DNA of 64,000 nucleotides from Burkholderia seminalis DSM 23518 (GTDB lineage: Bacteria; Pseudomonadota; Gammaproteobacteria; Burkholderiales; Burkholderiaceae). The stretch is taken from NCBI RefSeq assembly GCF_902832885.1, contig NZ_CADFDK010000003.1, positions 1-64,000 on the forward strand, in the 5' to 3' direction. Position 1 is the stretch's first letter. Each line of letters starts with the position of its first letter. The notes under the pieces are model-generated. The model ran no database searches. It saw only the letters and a list, made by a program, of their open reading frames with translations, and was not told the DNA's origin. Made by a program: the position numbers and the translations under genes. Of this stretch, positions 9,357-19,869 are shown piece by piece.

Positions 9357-10128
9357 GACGTCGTTCGAGAAGGCGGGTGAAACGGGCGATCGGGTAGCAG
9401 TACGCGAAAAACAGGCCGAGTACCGTGAAATAGACGACGACGGTGAAGTCGGCACGCGCGACGGTGTTGCTCGCGACCTGCGCGGTGTCGAGGAGGTCGT
9501 GCACGCCGACCAGCGACGCGAGCGCGGTCGCCATCGCAATGCTCGCATACAGGTTCATCCACGGCGGCAGCATGCGGCGTACGCATTGCGGCAGGATGAT
9601 CCAGCGGAACACCTGCACGCGGCTGAACGCGAGCGAGCGGGCGGCGTCCCACTGCGCATGCGGAATCGACTGGATCGCGCCGCGGAAGATTTCCGCGAAG
9701 TTCGCGCTCGCGGGCAGCGCGAGGCCGAGCGTCACCTTGAACCAGTCCGGAAACGGCAGCGCCGCATGGCCGAACCTGATCTCGAACGGGAATACGTAGG
9801 TCGAAAAATAGATCAGCACGAGAAGCGGCGCGTTGCGGAACACCTGCACGTACGCGCGCGCCATGACGCGTGCGATGCCGAGCCGCGACAGCGTCAGCGG
9901 GCCGAGCACGAGGCCGGCGAGCGTGCCGATCGCGATCGCGATCGCGCTGATGCCGATGTTGACCAGCATCGCCTTGCCGAGCGCCGGCAGCCACGTGGCG
10001 AGCGCGACGAGGGTCGGGTGATGGCGGGCCGCGACGGCCAGCGCGACGACGGCCAGTGCGGCCAGTGTCGCCGCGACGGCGGGCCATCGCACGACGCGCA
10101 CGGGCTGTGCGCGCAAGTCAATGGCCAT
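9343..10128 (-). CDS. Polar amino-acid-type ABC transporter permease
   Basis: Inner-membrane permease of the HisMQ/GlnP type, 261 residues with about five membrane spans. The family EAA-like coupling loop is present around residues 168-190 (AARSLAFSRVQVFRWIILPQCVRRMLPP), and the preceding YVQVFRNAPLLVLIYF is the usual PAAT segment. It overlaps both the downstream ATPase and the upstream permease gene (11 bases), so translation is coupled. Confidence 0.9.
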   Translation of the reverse strand: MAIDLRAQPVRVVRWPAVAATLAALAVVALAVAARHHPTLVALATWLPALGKAMLVNIGISAIAIAIGTLAGLVLGPLTLSRLGIARVMARAYVQVFRNAPLLVLIYFSTYVFPFEIRFGHAALPFPDWFKVTLGLALPASANFAEIFRGAIQSIPHAQWDAARSLAFSRVQVFRWIILPQCVRRMLPPWMNLYASIAMATALASLVGVHDLLDTAQVASNTVARADFTVVVYFTVLGLFFAYCYPIARFTRLLERRHAFH

Positions 10129-10852
10129 AGCCGGGTATCCTCAGGCGGTGTTCCAGCCAGCGTCCCGCGAGGTTGACCGCGAACGTGAGCGCGCCGAAGA
10201 AGAGCAGGATCAGAATCATCAGCTCGAGCACGTTGTCGCGCTGCGTCCAGATCATGATCGACGCATAGGTGACGTCGCCGACGGCGATCGCCGAGGCGAC
10301 CGTCGTCATCTTCACGAGGTCGACCAGGTTGTTGACGAGCGCGGGCAGCGCGAAGCGCACCGCGAGCGGCAGTTGCACGTGCCAGAGCCGCTGGCGGCGG
10401 CTGTAGCCGAGCGATTGCGCTGCCTCGAGCGTTGCGCGCGGGACCGCGTCGAGGCCGGCGCGCAGCGCTTCAGCATGGAACGCGCCCTTGTGCAGCGAGA
10501 TCACGATGACGCTCCAGAGGAACGGCGTCAGCGGATTGCCGCCCAGATCGCGCAGTGCGGCGCTGATCAGCATGTTGACGACGAGGAATGCGCAGAACAA
10601 TTGCACGAGCGTCGGTGTGTTGCGGGTGACCTCGACGAAGGCACGCGCAGGGCGCGCGAGCGCCGCGCTCGGCGACACCAGCAGCGCGGCGAGCACGATG
10701 CCGCAGGCGAGGCTGCCGAACGCGGTCGCGATCGACAGTTCGAGCGTCACGCCCATCCCGTGCACGAACGACGCGCGTTCGTCCGGGGCGAGCACGAAGC
10801 TGTAATCGAGGCCGAACGTGCGGAGTGCATCGACGGCGGCGGCCACCGTCAT
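10118..10852 (-). CDS. Polar amino-acid-type ABC transporter permease
   Basis: Second membrane subunit of the PAAT importer, 244 residues. It shows the VEVTRNTPTLVQLFC segment and the coupling loop AAQSLGYSRRQRLWHVQLPLAVR. ATG 10852 overlaps the stop of the binding-protein gene by four bases, and this start leaves a normal-length PAAT permease; the longer open frame upstream is an out-of-frame shadow of the binding protein. It forms the channel with the permease at 9343-10128. Confidence 0.9.
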   Translation of the reverse strand: MTVAAAVDALRTFGLDYSFVLAPDERASFVHGMGVTLELSIATAFGSLACGIVLAALLVSPSAALARPARAFVEVTRNTPTLVQLFCAFLVVNMLISAALRDLGGNPLTPFLWSVIVISLHKGAFHAEALRAGLDAVPRATLEAAQSLGYSRRQRLWHVQLPLAVRFALPALVNNLVDLVKMTTVASAIAVGDVTYASIMIWTQRDNVLELMILILLFFGALTFAVNLAGRWLEHRLRIPGYGH

Positions 10853-11691
10853 GTGCGCTGCGCCTTGAGCTTCGCGTGCAGGTCGAGCACGGCTTGCGAC
10901 GGCGTCATTCCGTTCTTCCGCTCGACGTCGAGCAGCCAGCCGCTGCGGTGCCAGTCCTGGACGATCCGGTCGAGCGCGTTTTGGGTATCGGTCTCGCCCT
11001 TGCGGACCCAAATCACGGCCGGCGACGGAATCAGGTCGCTCGACAGCGGGGTCGTATAGTCCTTCCAGTCGGGGTTGCGCGCGACGAGCATGCGCAACGT
11101 CGGTGCGACGTGCACGGCGGCCACGCAGTTGTTGCCGCGCAGTGCGAGCAGCGATTCCGGCTGACCGCGGAAGGCCTTCACCTGCGCGCCGTATTCCGTC
11201 GCGAGCGGCTTCGTGTAGTTGCTGCCTTGCGACACGCAGACCGGCTTGCCGCGCAAGTCGGCCCAGGACTTGATACCGCTGTCCTTGCGCGCGATCAGCG
11301 CGCCGCCGATGGATTCGAACGGCGTCGGCGCATACGACAGTATCTCCGCGCGCTCCGTCGTCAGCTCCATGTTGGCGATCAGCGCGTCGACCTTGCCCTG
11401 CTGCAGGAACTGCACGCGGTTCGACGGCTGCACCGGTGTCAGTTCGGCGTCGACACCGAGCCGCTTCGCGACGTCGTTCGCCAGATCGACGTTGAAGCCG
11501 ACCGGTTTTTGCGTCGCGGGATCGAGCGAGCCGAACGGCGGGCCCGACAGGATCACGCCGATCGAGATCTTGTGACGTTGATGGATGCGATCGAGCGTGC
11601 TGTCCGCGCGAGCGACACCGGAAAAAGCGGAAAGAAGGGCGGCGAGGAAAAGCGCGTGGCCCGACGTAGTGCGAAACGATCTGCTGAACAT
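10849..11691 (-). CDS. Polar amino-acid-type ABC transporter substrate-binding protein
   Basis: Periplasmic binding protein of the solute-binding family 3 (PBP2 fold), 280 residues. Residues about 1-29 form a signal peptide ending VARA-D. The core contains ISIGVILSGPPFG, VGFNVDLANDVAKRLG and QGKVDALIANMELTTER, the usual family-3 order. ATG 11691 was chosen because it gives a proper signal peptide; no clear Shine-Dalgarno sequence precedes it. First gene of the leftward importer operon. Likely ligands are cystine, S-substituted cysteines or related sulfur amino acids, inferred from the monooxygenase downstream. Confidence 0.88.
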   Translation of the reverse strand: MFSRSFRTTSGHALFLAALLSAFSGVARADSTLDRIHQRHKISIGVILSGPPFGSLDPATQKPVGFNVDLANDVAKRLGVDAELTPVQPSNRVQFLQQGKVDALIANMELTTERAEILSYAPTPFESIGGALIARKDSGIKSWADLRGKPVCVSQGSNYTKPLATEYGAQVKAFRGQPESLLALRGNNCVAAVHVAPTLRMLVARNPDWKDYTTPLSSDLIPSPAVIWVRKGETDTQNALDRIVQDWHRSGWLLDVERKNGMTPSQAVLDLHAKLKAQRT

Positions 11692-12061
11692 GGGAAAGAG
11701 GAGCGTTGTTGGAGCGACGCGGGGCGGAGCGTCGCGCGCCCGGTTGTCGGGAGCCTGTATTTTCGGGATGTGGAACGCATCCAAGAACCAACAAATTCTC
11801 ATACCGTTATCTGATCCTCAGATTTACGCAGAGGAACACGACGTTTGCGCGGCCAAAATGGCGGTGTAGCGGAGGGCTCGCGCGAGCGATCACGCACGCG
11901 CATGCTGCCCTGAGGCTCGGGGGCGATGCCTGCCGGAAGACGACTTGCGGGCGTGGCGGACAACCGCTTGAGCTCACGGTGGTTTCAATTCACTCGGTCG
12001 ACGACGACCGGCGAAGCGCCGTCTTCGACCCGGAATCGGTGGAACGGTTGATTGTTGACCG
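11692..12061. other. Intergenic region upstream of the amino-acid-type importer operon
   Basis: This 370-base stretch separates the importer operon (leftward) from a decayed oxidoreductase fragment. An AT-richer patch at about 11785-11830 is the probable promoter region of the importer. I see no gene or repeat in it. Confidence 0.4.
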
Positions 12062-12352
12062 TCAGTCAAACGTGATCAAGTCCTTGAAGATCAGTTTTCC
12101 CCAGTTGTTTCCGCGCGCGTGAACCAGCAGTCCACCGTTCGAAAGCCCGCCCAGTTGTATCGGCGCGAAACCCAGTCTTTCCGCGAGCGCGCCGATCTCC
12201 GCCGCGGCGCCGTCATCGTCGCTCGCGAGGAACACGACTCTCCTGCCGCCCTGTATGGCCGGGTCCTGGGCGAGAATGGCCGCCGCCAGATGATTGAGGC
12301 CTTTCACCGTCGCACCGGGCGGCAAGAGGGAAGTCGACGTGACCTGCGGTCG
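12062..12352 (-). pseudogene. C-terminal remnant of an NADPH-dependent F420-reductase-like (NpdG-type) oxidoreductase
   Basis: The reading frame reproduces only the last 90 or so residues of the NADP-binding oxidoreductase family related to F420 reductase (TVKGLNHLAAAIL, RRVVFLASDDDGA, ERLGF, GGLLVHARGNNWGKL). The nucleotide-binding N-terminal half, about 110 residues, is missing. Upstream and in the same frame lies the TAG stop of the neighbouring reductase gene, ten codons before similarity starts, so the fragment directly abuts that gene. No ATG start exists (only TTG 12325). The most likely explanation is a deletion or recombination junction at about 12350-12365. Confidence 0.6.
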
Positions 12353-12361
12353 CCGCTGTCG

Positions 12362-13417
12362 CTATCGGTGGCCGGCATCGCGCAGCAGTCCGAGGCGCAC
12401 GAGGCTTTCGGCGGTAGCAACAAGGGCGTCCTCGCGCGGGCGGGGCGACCAGCCGAGCAAGCCGATGGCCTTCTGGCTGGTGGCGTTCAGGTTGCGGCCG
12501 AGCAGCGGCAGCGATCCTCGCAGCGCCGGATCCCTGAGCGCGCCGATGCGCACCAGCCAGTCGGGCAGCACCCGGGTGGACACATGGCGCGCGGCATCCC
12601 CCATGCGCGTCTTGAGCACCTGCGCGACTTCGGCGAGCCACATGCTTTCGCCGGCAATGGCAATGAAGCGCTCTCCGTTCGCGGCGTCGTGGGTCATCGC
12701 CCGCACATGCAGGTCGGCGACGTCGCGCGCGTCGACGAAACCGGAATTGATGCGCGGATTGCCGGGCTGGCCGTTCAGCATGCCCCTGATCAGGCGGATG
12801 GAGTGCGAATAGTCGTCGCCGAGCACGGGCCCGACAACCGTCACCGGGTTGATCGCGGACAGTTGCATGCCGTGCCCTTCTCGCGCGATGAAGTCCCATG
12901 CCGCGCGTTCCGACAACGTCTTCGACTTCTGATAAGGCCAGACATCGGCGGCCGTCAGGTTGCTCCAGTCGGTTTCGTCGAAGGGGCGGTTCATTGGCCC
13001 GTGTCCGGCGCAAATCGCACCGAAAGCGGAGGTCAGCACGACGCGCCGGACACCCGCGTCCCGCGCCGCACGCAGCACGCGCAGCGTGCCTGCCACGGCG
13101 GGCTTGACCCAATCGTCTTCACTCGTCTGCGTGCCGGTGGGCGTGGGCGACGCGCCATGCACGACGTAGGCGCAGCCGGCGGTTGCCCGTTGCCAGCCGT
13201 CGTCGGCGAGGAGATCCGCCTCGACGAATGACAGACGATCTCCGGGTTCCGCGCCGCCTCTTTCGAGCTGGGCGCGCACCTGCGTTTCGCGCGCGAGCGA
13301 GCGGACGGTGGTTCGTACCTGATAGCCGCGATGCAGCAGCGCCAGGATGCAGTGTTGTGCAATGAAGCCGGTGCCGCCCGTTACGAGAACCGATTCGAGG
13401 CTGGTATTGCTGTTCAT
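12362..13417 (-). CDS. NAD-dependent epimerase/dihydroflavonol-4-reductase-like oxidoreductase
   Basis: Extended short-chain dehydrogenase, 351 residues. The N terminus has VLVTGGTGFIAQHCI (Rossmann GxxGxxA/G type, residues about 10-24), the catalytic YxxxK appears as YQKSK around residue 165, and an upstream LTSAFGAI carries the catalytic serine. It is closest in type to aldehyde and dihydroflavonol reductases; the true substrate is not readable. Divergent from the AraC regulator at 13512 with a 94-base gap, so it is probably that regulator's target. No stress or sulfur function can be deduced. Confidence 0.82.
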   Translation of the reverse strand: MNSNTSLESVLVTGGTGFIAQHCILALLHRGYQVRTTVRSLARETQVRAQLERGGAEPGDRLSFVEADLLADDGWQRATAGCAYVVHGASPTPTGTQTSEDDWVKPAVAGTLRVLRAARDAGVRRVVLTSAFGAICAGHGPMNRPFDETDWSNLTAADVWPYQKSKTLSERAAWDFIAREGHGMQLSAINPVTVVGPVLGDDYSHSIRLIRGMLNGQPGNPRINSGFVDARDVADLHVRAMTHDAANGERFIAIAGESMWLAEVAQVLKTRMGDAARHVSTRVLPDWLVRIGALRDPALRGSLPLLGRNLNATSQKAIGLLGWSPRPREDALVATAESLVRLGLLRDAGHR

Positions 13418-13511
13418 GTCGTTGAATGTCAGGGACGAAGAACCGGAAGGTTAAGGGCCGGTCTGCCGCTTGTTAATGCTTTATAGTGCGATTTACTTGC
13501 GCGACAGTACG

Positions 13512-14477
13512 ATGATGAGCGACGATCCCTTCTCCGACATCCTGAGACTCACTAACGCCGAATCGCTGGCAACGGGAGGTTTCTCGGCCGGCGGCGCCTG
13601 GGCCATTCGCTTTCCGGCACCCGACAAGATCAAATTCTTTGCGGTGGTGAAGGGCACGTGCTGGGTTTGCATCGACGAAGAGGAAACGCCGATCCGCTTT
13701 GGAAGCGGTGATGTCGGTCTGCTGACGGCAAAACGATCCTTTGTCCTCGCCAGTGATCCCGGCGTTCCACCCGTCGATGCGATGGCGTTGTTCTCGGGCG
13801 CCGGCAAGTCGTCGGCGAAACTGGGCAACGGCGATGATTTCGCCCACATCGGAGGACACGTCCTGCTCGATCCGGTAACCGGTAACTTGCTGTCGGACGT
13901 ACTGCCGCCCTGGATTCACGTACCGGCCGCATCGCCGCAGGCAGTGAGGGTGCGCTGGCTTCTCGAGCAACTCGTGGAAGAGCGTGCGGCCGATCTGCCC
14001 GGCGCGCAGCTCGTATCGGCCCAGCTCTCGCAACTGCTTTTCATTCAGATACTGCGCGCCCATCTGAACGCGTCCGCGCCGTTGGCGGGATGGTTGCGTG
14101 CGTTGAGCAACCCACGCATCGCACCGGCACTGCGACTGATGCACGGTGATCCCGCACGCGCGTGGCATCTGGACGAGCTTGCCGCCGCGTGCGCGATGTC
14201 ACGAACCACGTTCGCTGCGCACTTCAGGGCGAGCGCCGGCGTCGCGCCGCTGACCTATCTCGGCCAGTGGCGCATGCGGGTTGCGGAACGCCGTTTGCGC
14301 GACGAGAGCATTCCGGTCGCCCTGCTTGCGCAGTCGCTCGGCTATTCGTCCGAAAGCGCATTCAGTAACGCGTTCAAGCGCATGTCCGGACATGCGCCGA
14401 CGGCCTATCGTCATATCGCGCGAACGGCTACCGAAAACATCGGCAGTGAACGCGGCGGCGTTCGCGGGGAAAGCTGA
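13512..14477 (+). CDS. AraC-family transcriptional regulator (cupin_6 type)
   Basis: Regulator with an N-terminal cupin-like sensing domain (AraC-binding, cupin_6) and a C-terminal double helix-turn-helix, 321 residues from ATG 13512 (ATG 13515 is equally possible). The C-terminal part contains WHLDELAAACAMSRTTFAAHF (first HTH, residues about 217-237) and the second helix segment ALLAQSLGYSSESAFSNAFKR. This subgroup usually controls a divergent oxidoreductase gene; the adjacent reductase at 12362-13417 fits. The upstream in-frame ATG 13470 would add residues without similarity. Confidence 0.85.
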   Translation: MMSDDPFSDILRLTNAESLATGGFSAGGAWAIRFPAPDKIKFFAVVKGTCWVCIDEEETPIRFGSGDVGLLTAKRSFVLASDPGVPPVDAMALFSGAGKSSAKLGNGDDFAHIGGHVLLDPVTGNLLSDVLPPWIHVPAASPQAVRVRWLLEQLVEERAADLPGAQLVSAQLSQLLFIQILRAHLNASAPLAGWLRALSNPRIAPALRLMHGDPARAWHLDELAAACAMSRTTFAAHFRASAGVAPLTYLGQWRMRVAERRLRDESIPVALLAQSLGYSSESAFSNAFKRMSGHAPTAYRHIARTATENIGSERGGVRGES

Positions 14478-14492
14478 CGCTGCCGGTTCGGC

Positions 14493-14517
14493 ACTGCCGC
14501 CGTCTCATGGCGGCGGT
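14493..14517. terminator. Candidate bidirectional hairpin between convergent genes
   Basis: A 9-bp stem (one G-T pair) around GCCGCC / GGCGGC with a 7-base loop lies between the AraC stop and the ABC ATPase stop. No T-run is present, so an intrinsic terminator is possible but unproven. Confidence 0.35.
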
Positions 14518-14537
14518 TCGATGAGAACGGTCGAGGT

Positions 14538-16210
<1,673 letters not shown>

Positions 16211-16214
<4 letters not shown>

Positions 16215-17080
16215 GCTGCCTCCCTGCGCTCGAAGCGCGCCTGCCAGTAGCCGCCGAGCGCGTTCACGGCGATCACGGCCGCGGTGATCGCGACGCCGGG
16301 CCACACCGCGATCCACCACGCGTTGTACAGATAGTTGCGGCCCTCGGCGAGCATCAGCCCCCATTCGGCGGCAGGGGGCCGCGGCCCCATGCCGAGAAAA
16401 CTCAGCCCCGATGTGCCGATGATCGCGGTGCCGAGCCCGATCGTCGCGAGCACCGGCACCTGCGCGATCGCGTGCGGCAGCACATGCCGCCAGACCAGCA
16501 CCACGGGCGCGAGGCCGAGCGTGCGCGCGTGCTCGACGTAGCCGGACGTCGCGACGACGAAGGTCTGCGCCCGCACCACGCGCGCGAAGCGGGGCACCGA
16601 CGCGACGCCGAGCGCGAACACCAGGTTCACCGCGCCGGGGCCGGTGAACGAGATCAGCATCAGCGCGAGCAGCAGGTCGGGGAACGCGGACACGACGTCG
16701 AGCACGCGCGTGATCAGCTCGTCGAGCCAGCCGCGCGCGAGGCCCGCGCACAGTCCGAGCGCGGTGCCGAACAGGGTCGCGACGCCGATGGCCGCCGCGC
16801 TGATCGACAACGAATAGCGGGCGCCGTACACGACGCGCGAGAAGATGTCGCGGCCGAGCTGGTCGGTGCCGAGCCAGTGCGCGGCGCTGCTGCCGAGCTG
16901 CGCGGCCAGCGGATCGGCGGCCAGCGGGTCGTCGTGCGCGAGCCAGCCCGGTGCGACGACCGCGATCACGTTCAGCAGCAGATAGACGGCGGCCAGCGCG
17001 AGGCCGGGATGGCGGCGCAACCAGCCGGCGGTGCCGGATGTCGTCGCTGCGCGCAACGTGAGATCGACGGGAGTGGACAT
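16211..17080 (-). CDS. Oligopeptide-type ABC transporter permease (DppC family)
   Basis: Inner-membrane permease, 289 residues. The DppC hallmarks are present: an N-terminal span, the WLGTDQLGRDIFSRVVYGAR motif (residues about 89-108), several membrane spans, and a coupling loop EHARTLGLAPVVLVWRHVLPH. Thirteen bases separate it from the upstream permease stop and it overlaps the ATPase gene by four bases. It works with the neighbouring DppB-type permease. Confidence 0.92.
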
Positions 17081-17093
17081 CGAAGCCTCCGGT

Positions 17094-18104
17094 TCAACGC
17101 GGTGCGCGGCGATCGCGCAGCCGGGGATCGATCAGCAGGTACAGCAGGTCGACGGCGGTGCTGAGCGTGACATAGATCGCCGCGGACAGGATCGCGATCG
17201 CGAGGATCACCGGCATGTCCTTCGACAGCACCGCGTCGACCGTCACCTTGCCGAGGCCGGGCCGGCCGAATACCTGTTCGGTGATCACGGCGCCGCTGAG
17301 CAGGCCGCCCACCAGCCAGCCGGCAAGCGTGACGGCCGGCAGCGCCGCGTGGCGCAGCGCATGGCGCACGCGCAGCGCGAGCCCGCCGACGCCCCACGAG
17401 CGCACCGTCAGCGCATACGGCTCGTCGAGCGCGCGTTCGATACCTTGCCGCAGCACGCGGCTGATGACGGCGCCCTGTGCGAGCCCGAGCGACAGCGCGG
17501 GCAGCACGAGCGACGCGAAGCCGCGGTCGCCGGCCACCGGGAACAGCTTCAACGTGAAGCTGAACACGAACAGCAGCATGATGCCGAGCCAGAACGAAGG
17601 CGTCGACGCGAGCAGCAGCTCGACGCCGGACGCGGCGCGGCCGGCCCAGCGGCGGCCGGCGGTCAGCACCGCGAGGCCGACCGAGAACACGATCGTCACG
17701 ACGAGCGCTGCGCCCGTCAGCTTCAGCGTCGGCCACAGCTGGCCGAGCACGAGGGGCGCGACGTCGGTATTCAGGATGTACGAGCGGCCGAACTCGCCGT
17801 GCAGCACGCGCCACAGATAGTGCACGTATTGCAGCGGGAGCGGCTCGTCGAGTCCCCATTCCTGGCGGATCGCGGCTTCGATCTCCGGTGTGCTCAGCTG
17901 CTCGCCGATCAGGATGCCGACGATGTCGCCCGGTGCGAGATGCACGGCCGCGAACGACAGCGTGACCGCGGCCCAGAGCACGAGCACGCCGGTCGCGAGC
18001 CGCGTCGCGATCGGCGATCGCGGCCAGCCGCGCCACGCGGCCCGCGATGGGGCGGCCGGCTGCGCATCCGGGACGTTGACGGGAGCGGAAGGCGAAGGGT
18101 TCAT
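17094..18104 (-). CDS. Oligopeptide-type ABC transporter permease (DppB family)
   Basis: Inner-membrane permease, 336 residues. After a hydrophilic proline-rich N terminus the first span leads to HLAPGDIVGILIGEQ (the PGDP-type DppB motif), and a coupling loop ALTVRSWGVGGLALRVRHALRHAALPA follows near residue 220. ATG 18104 is preceded by AGGAGA at a good distance. The binding-protein gene lies 59 bases upstream. Confidence 0.92.
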   Translation of the reverse strand: MNPSPSAPVNVPDAQPAAPSRAAWRGWPRSPIATRLATGVLVLWAAVTLSFAAVHLAPGDIVGILIGEQLSTPEIEAAIRQEWGLDEPLPLQYVHYLWRVLHGEFGRSYILNTDVAPLVLGQLWPTLKLTGAALVVTIVFSVGLAVLTAGRRWAGRAASGVELLLASTPSFWLGIMLLFVFSFTLKLFPVAGDRGFASLVLPALSLGLAQGAVISRVLRQGIERALDEPYALTVRSWGVGGLALRVRHALRHAALPAVTLAGWLVGGLLSGAVITEQVFGRPGLGKVTVDAVLSKDMPVILAIAILSAAIYVTLSTAVDLLYLLIDPRLRDRRAPR

Positions 18105-18163
18105 GTGCGAAATCTCCTGTCGGTTCGGTGCGGCGTGCGCGGCAACGCGCTCGACGTGCCGGC

Positions 18164-19804
18164 TTACTTCTTCACCCACACGTCGTACGGGTTCTCGGGC
18201 ATCTGCGCGAACGAGCGGAAGCGCAGCCCCTGGACCGCCTTCGCGGCGGCGATCTGGTCCTCGGGCTCGTACAGCGGCACCGCGTACGCCTGCTCGTTGA
18301 TCGCGAAGTGCTGCAGCTCGCCGTACAGCTTCTTGCGTTCCGCGACGTTCTGCGTGCGGGCGGCGGCCTGCAGCCAGCGCGTCAGCTCGGGCGCTGCCGC
18401 ACGGCTGTAGTTCAACGCGCCGCCGCGATCAACGGGCAGGTAGTGGCCTTCGATGTCGATGCCGTCCGGCGGCGTGTTCGAGTTTGCGATCGAGCCGAAC
18501 TTGCCGCTCTTGCGCGCTTCGACGTACGTGCCGTCGTCGACGTACTGGATCTTCAGGTCGACGCCGAGTCGCTGCCGCGCCTGCGCCTGCAGCGCCTGCA
18601 GCAGCACGTCGCGCTGGTCGCGCACCGTCGCCTGCGCCTGGATCACCGCGATCGTCAGTCGTTCGCCGTTCTTCGTGCGGTAACTGCCGCTGTCGCGGAC
18701 GTTCCAGCCGGCTTCGTCCAGCAGCTGGTTCGCGAGCTTCGGATTGTTTCCGTAGGTTTTCTCGATCGACGCGTCGTAGAACGGATCGATCGGCGACGTG
18801 ATGCCCCACGCGCGCGTGCGCTCGCCGCGATAGATCGACTGCACGATGCCGGTCGTGTCGAGCCCTTCCAGCAGCGCGCGGCGCACTTTCACGTCCTGGG
18901 TGGGACCGTACGCGACGTTCAGGAACAGCGAATAGGGCGTGCCGGTGTTCAGCGCGCGGCGGTAGGTGAAATCGGCGTTCTTGCGGATCAGCGCCGCGTC
19001 GTTGCCCGACACGCCTTCGATCACGTCGACCTGGCCCGACAGCAGGGCGCCGGTGCGTACCGACGATTCGGGCAGGAACCGGTAGACGACCCGGTCGAGA
19101 TACGCGGGGCCCTGATGGCCTGCCGTCGGCGGTGCCCAGCGGTAGTCGGGGTTCTTCGCGAACTCGATTTCCTGCCCTTTCACGTAGCGGCGCAGGATGA
19201 ACGGGCCGGTGCCCGCGATATCGGTGCCGCCCGACTTCAGGCTCGGCCGCTCGAACGCATTCGGCGACAGCAGCGGCAGCCGGCCGGCGAACGTCAGGAA
19301 CGGCGCATAGGGCGCGTCGAGCGTGATCACGACCATGCGCTCGTCGGGCGTCTTCACGTCCGCGACGTGCGAGATCAGCCGGGCGAGCTGGCTGCCTGCC
19401 GAGTACGACAGTTCGCGCGCATTCAGGAAGTTGCGGGCAACCGCCTTCGCGTCGAATGGCGCGCCGTCGGTGAACTTCACGCCGTCGCGCAGCGTGAACG
19501 TGTACGTCTTGCCGTCGGCGGAAACCTTGTAGCCGGTCGCGAGCCAGGGCACGTAGCTGCCGTCCGGCTTCTGCGCGAGCAGGCTTTCGTACGCGTTGCG
19601 CAGCAGCAGCTCGACCTTGTCCTGGCCGTTCAGTTGCGGGTTCAACGTACGCGGCTCCGTTTCGACGCCCCAGGTCAGCGTGCCTCCGGAGACGGGCGTG
19701 CCCTGTGCGAAGGCCGCGTACGGCAACGCGAGCGCGAGCAGCAGTGCGGCCGGGACGGTACGGCGCGAGGCGCGGAGAGCGGAATCCGGAAATGCGAATG
19801 TCAT
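18164..19804 (-). CDS. Oligopeptide-type ABC transporter substrate-binding protein
   Basis: Periplasmic solute-binding protein of family 5 (DppA/OppA type), 546 residues. Residues about 1-34 are a signal peptide ending AAFAQG. Family features: TLTWGVETEPRTLNPQ, the DGKTYTFTLRDGVKFTDG signature (residues about 88-105), and a C-terminal AVPLYEPEDQIA. ATG 19804 has a GAAAGG-type ribosome site further upstream than usual. With an MsnO8-like monooxygenase and an acetyltransferase in the same operon, I infer uptake of a sulfur-containing peptide or glutathione conjugate rather than ordinary peptides. Confidence 0.9.
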   Translation of the reverse strand: MTFAFPDSALRASRRTVPAALLLALALPYAAFAQGTPVSGGTLTWGVETEPRTLNPQLNGQDKVELLLRNAYESLLAQKPDGSYVPWLATGYKVSADGKTYTFTLRDGVKFTDGAPFDAKAVARNFLNARELSYSAGSQLARLISHVADVKTPDERMVVITLDAPYAPFLTFAGRLPLLSPNAFERPSLKSGGTDIAGTGPFILRRYVKGQEIEFAKNPDYRWAPPTAGHQGPAYLDRVVYRFLPESSVRTGALLSGQVDVIEGVSGNDAALIRKNADFTYRRALNTGTPYSLFLNVAYGPTQDVKVRRALLEGLDTTGIVQSIYRGERTRAWGITSPIDPFYDASIEKTYGNNPKLANQLLDEAGWNVRDSGSYRTKNGERLTIAVIQAQATVRDQRDVLLQALQAQARQRLGVDLKIQYVDDGTYVEARKSGKFGSIANSNTPPDGIDIEGHYLPVDRGGALNYSRAAAPELTRWLQAAARTQNVAERKKLYGELQHFAINEQAYAVPLYEPEDQIAAAKAVQGLRFRSFAQMPENPYDVWVKK

Positions 19805-19869
19805 GCGTGGAAGCCTTTCACGAGGGAGATGGCAGGGGAGGCGGCGCGCGAAACCCGGCGGACGGAGCG

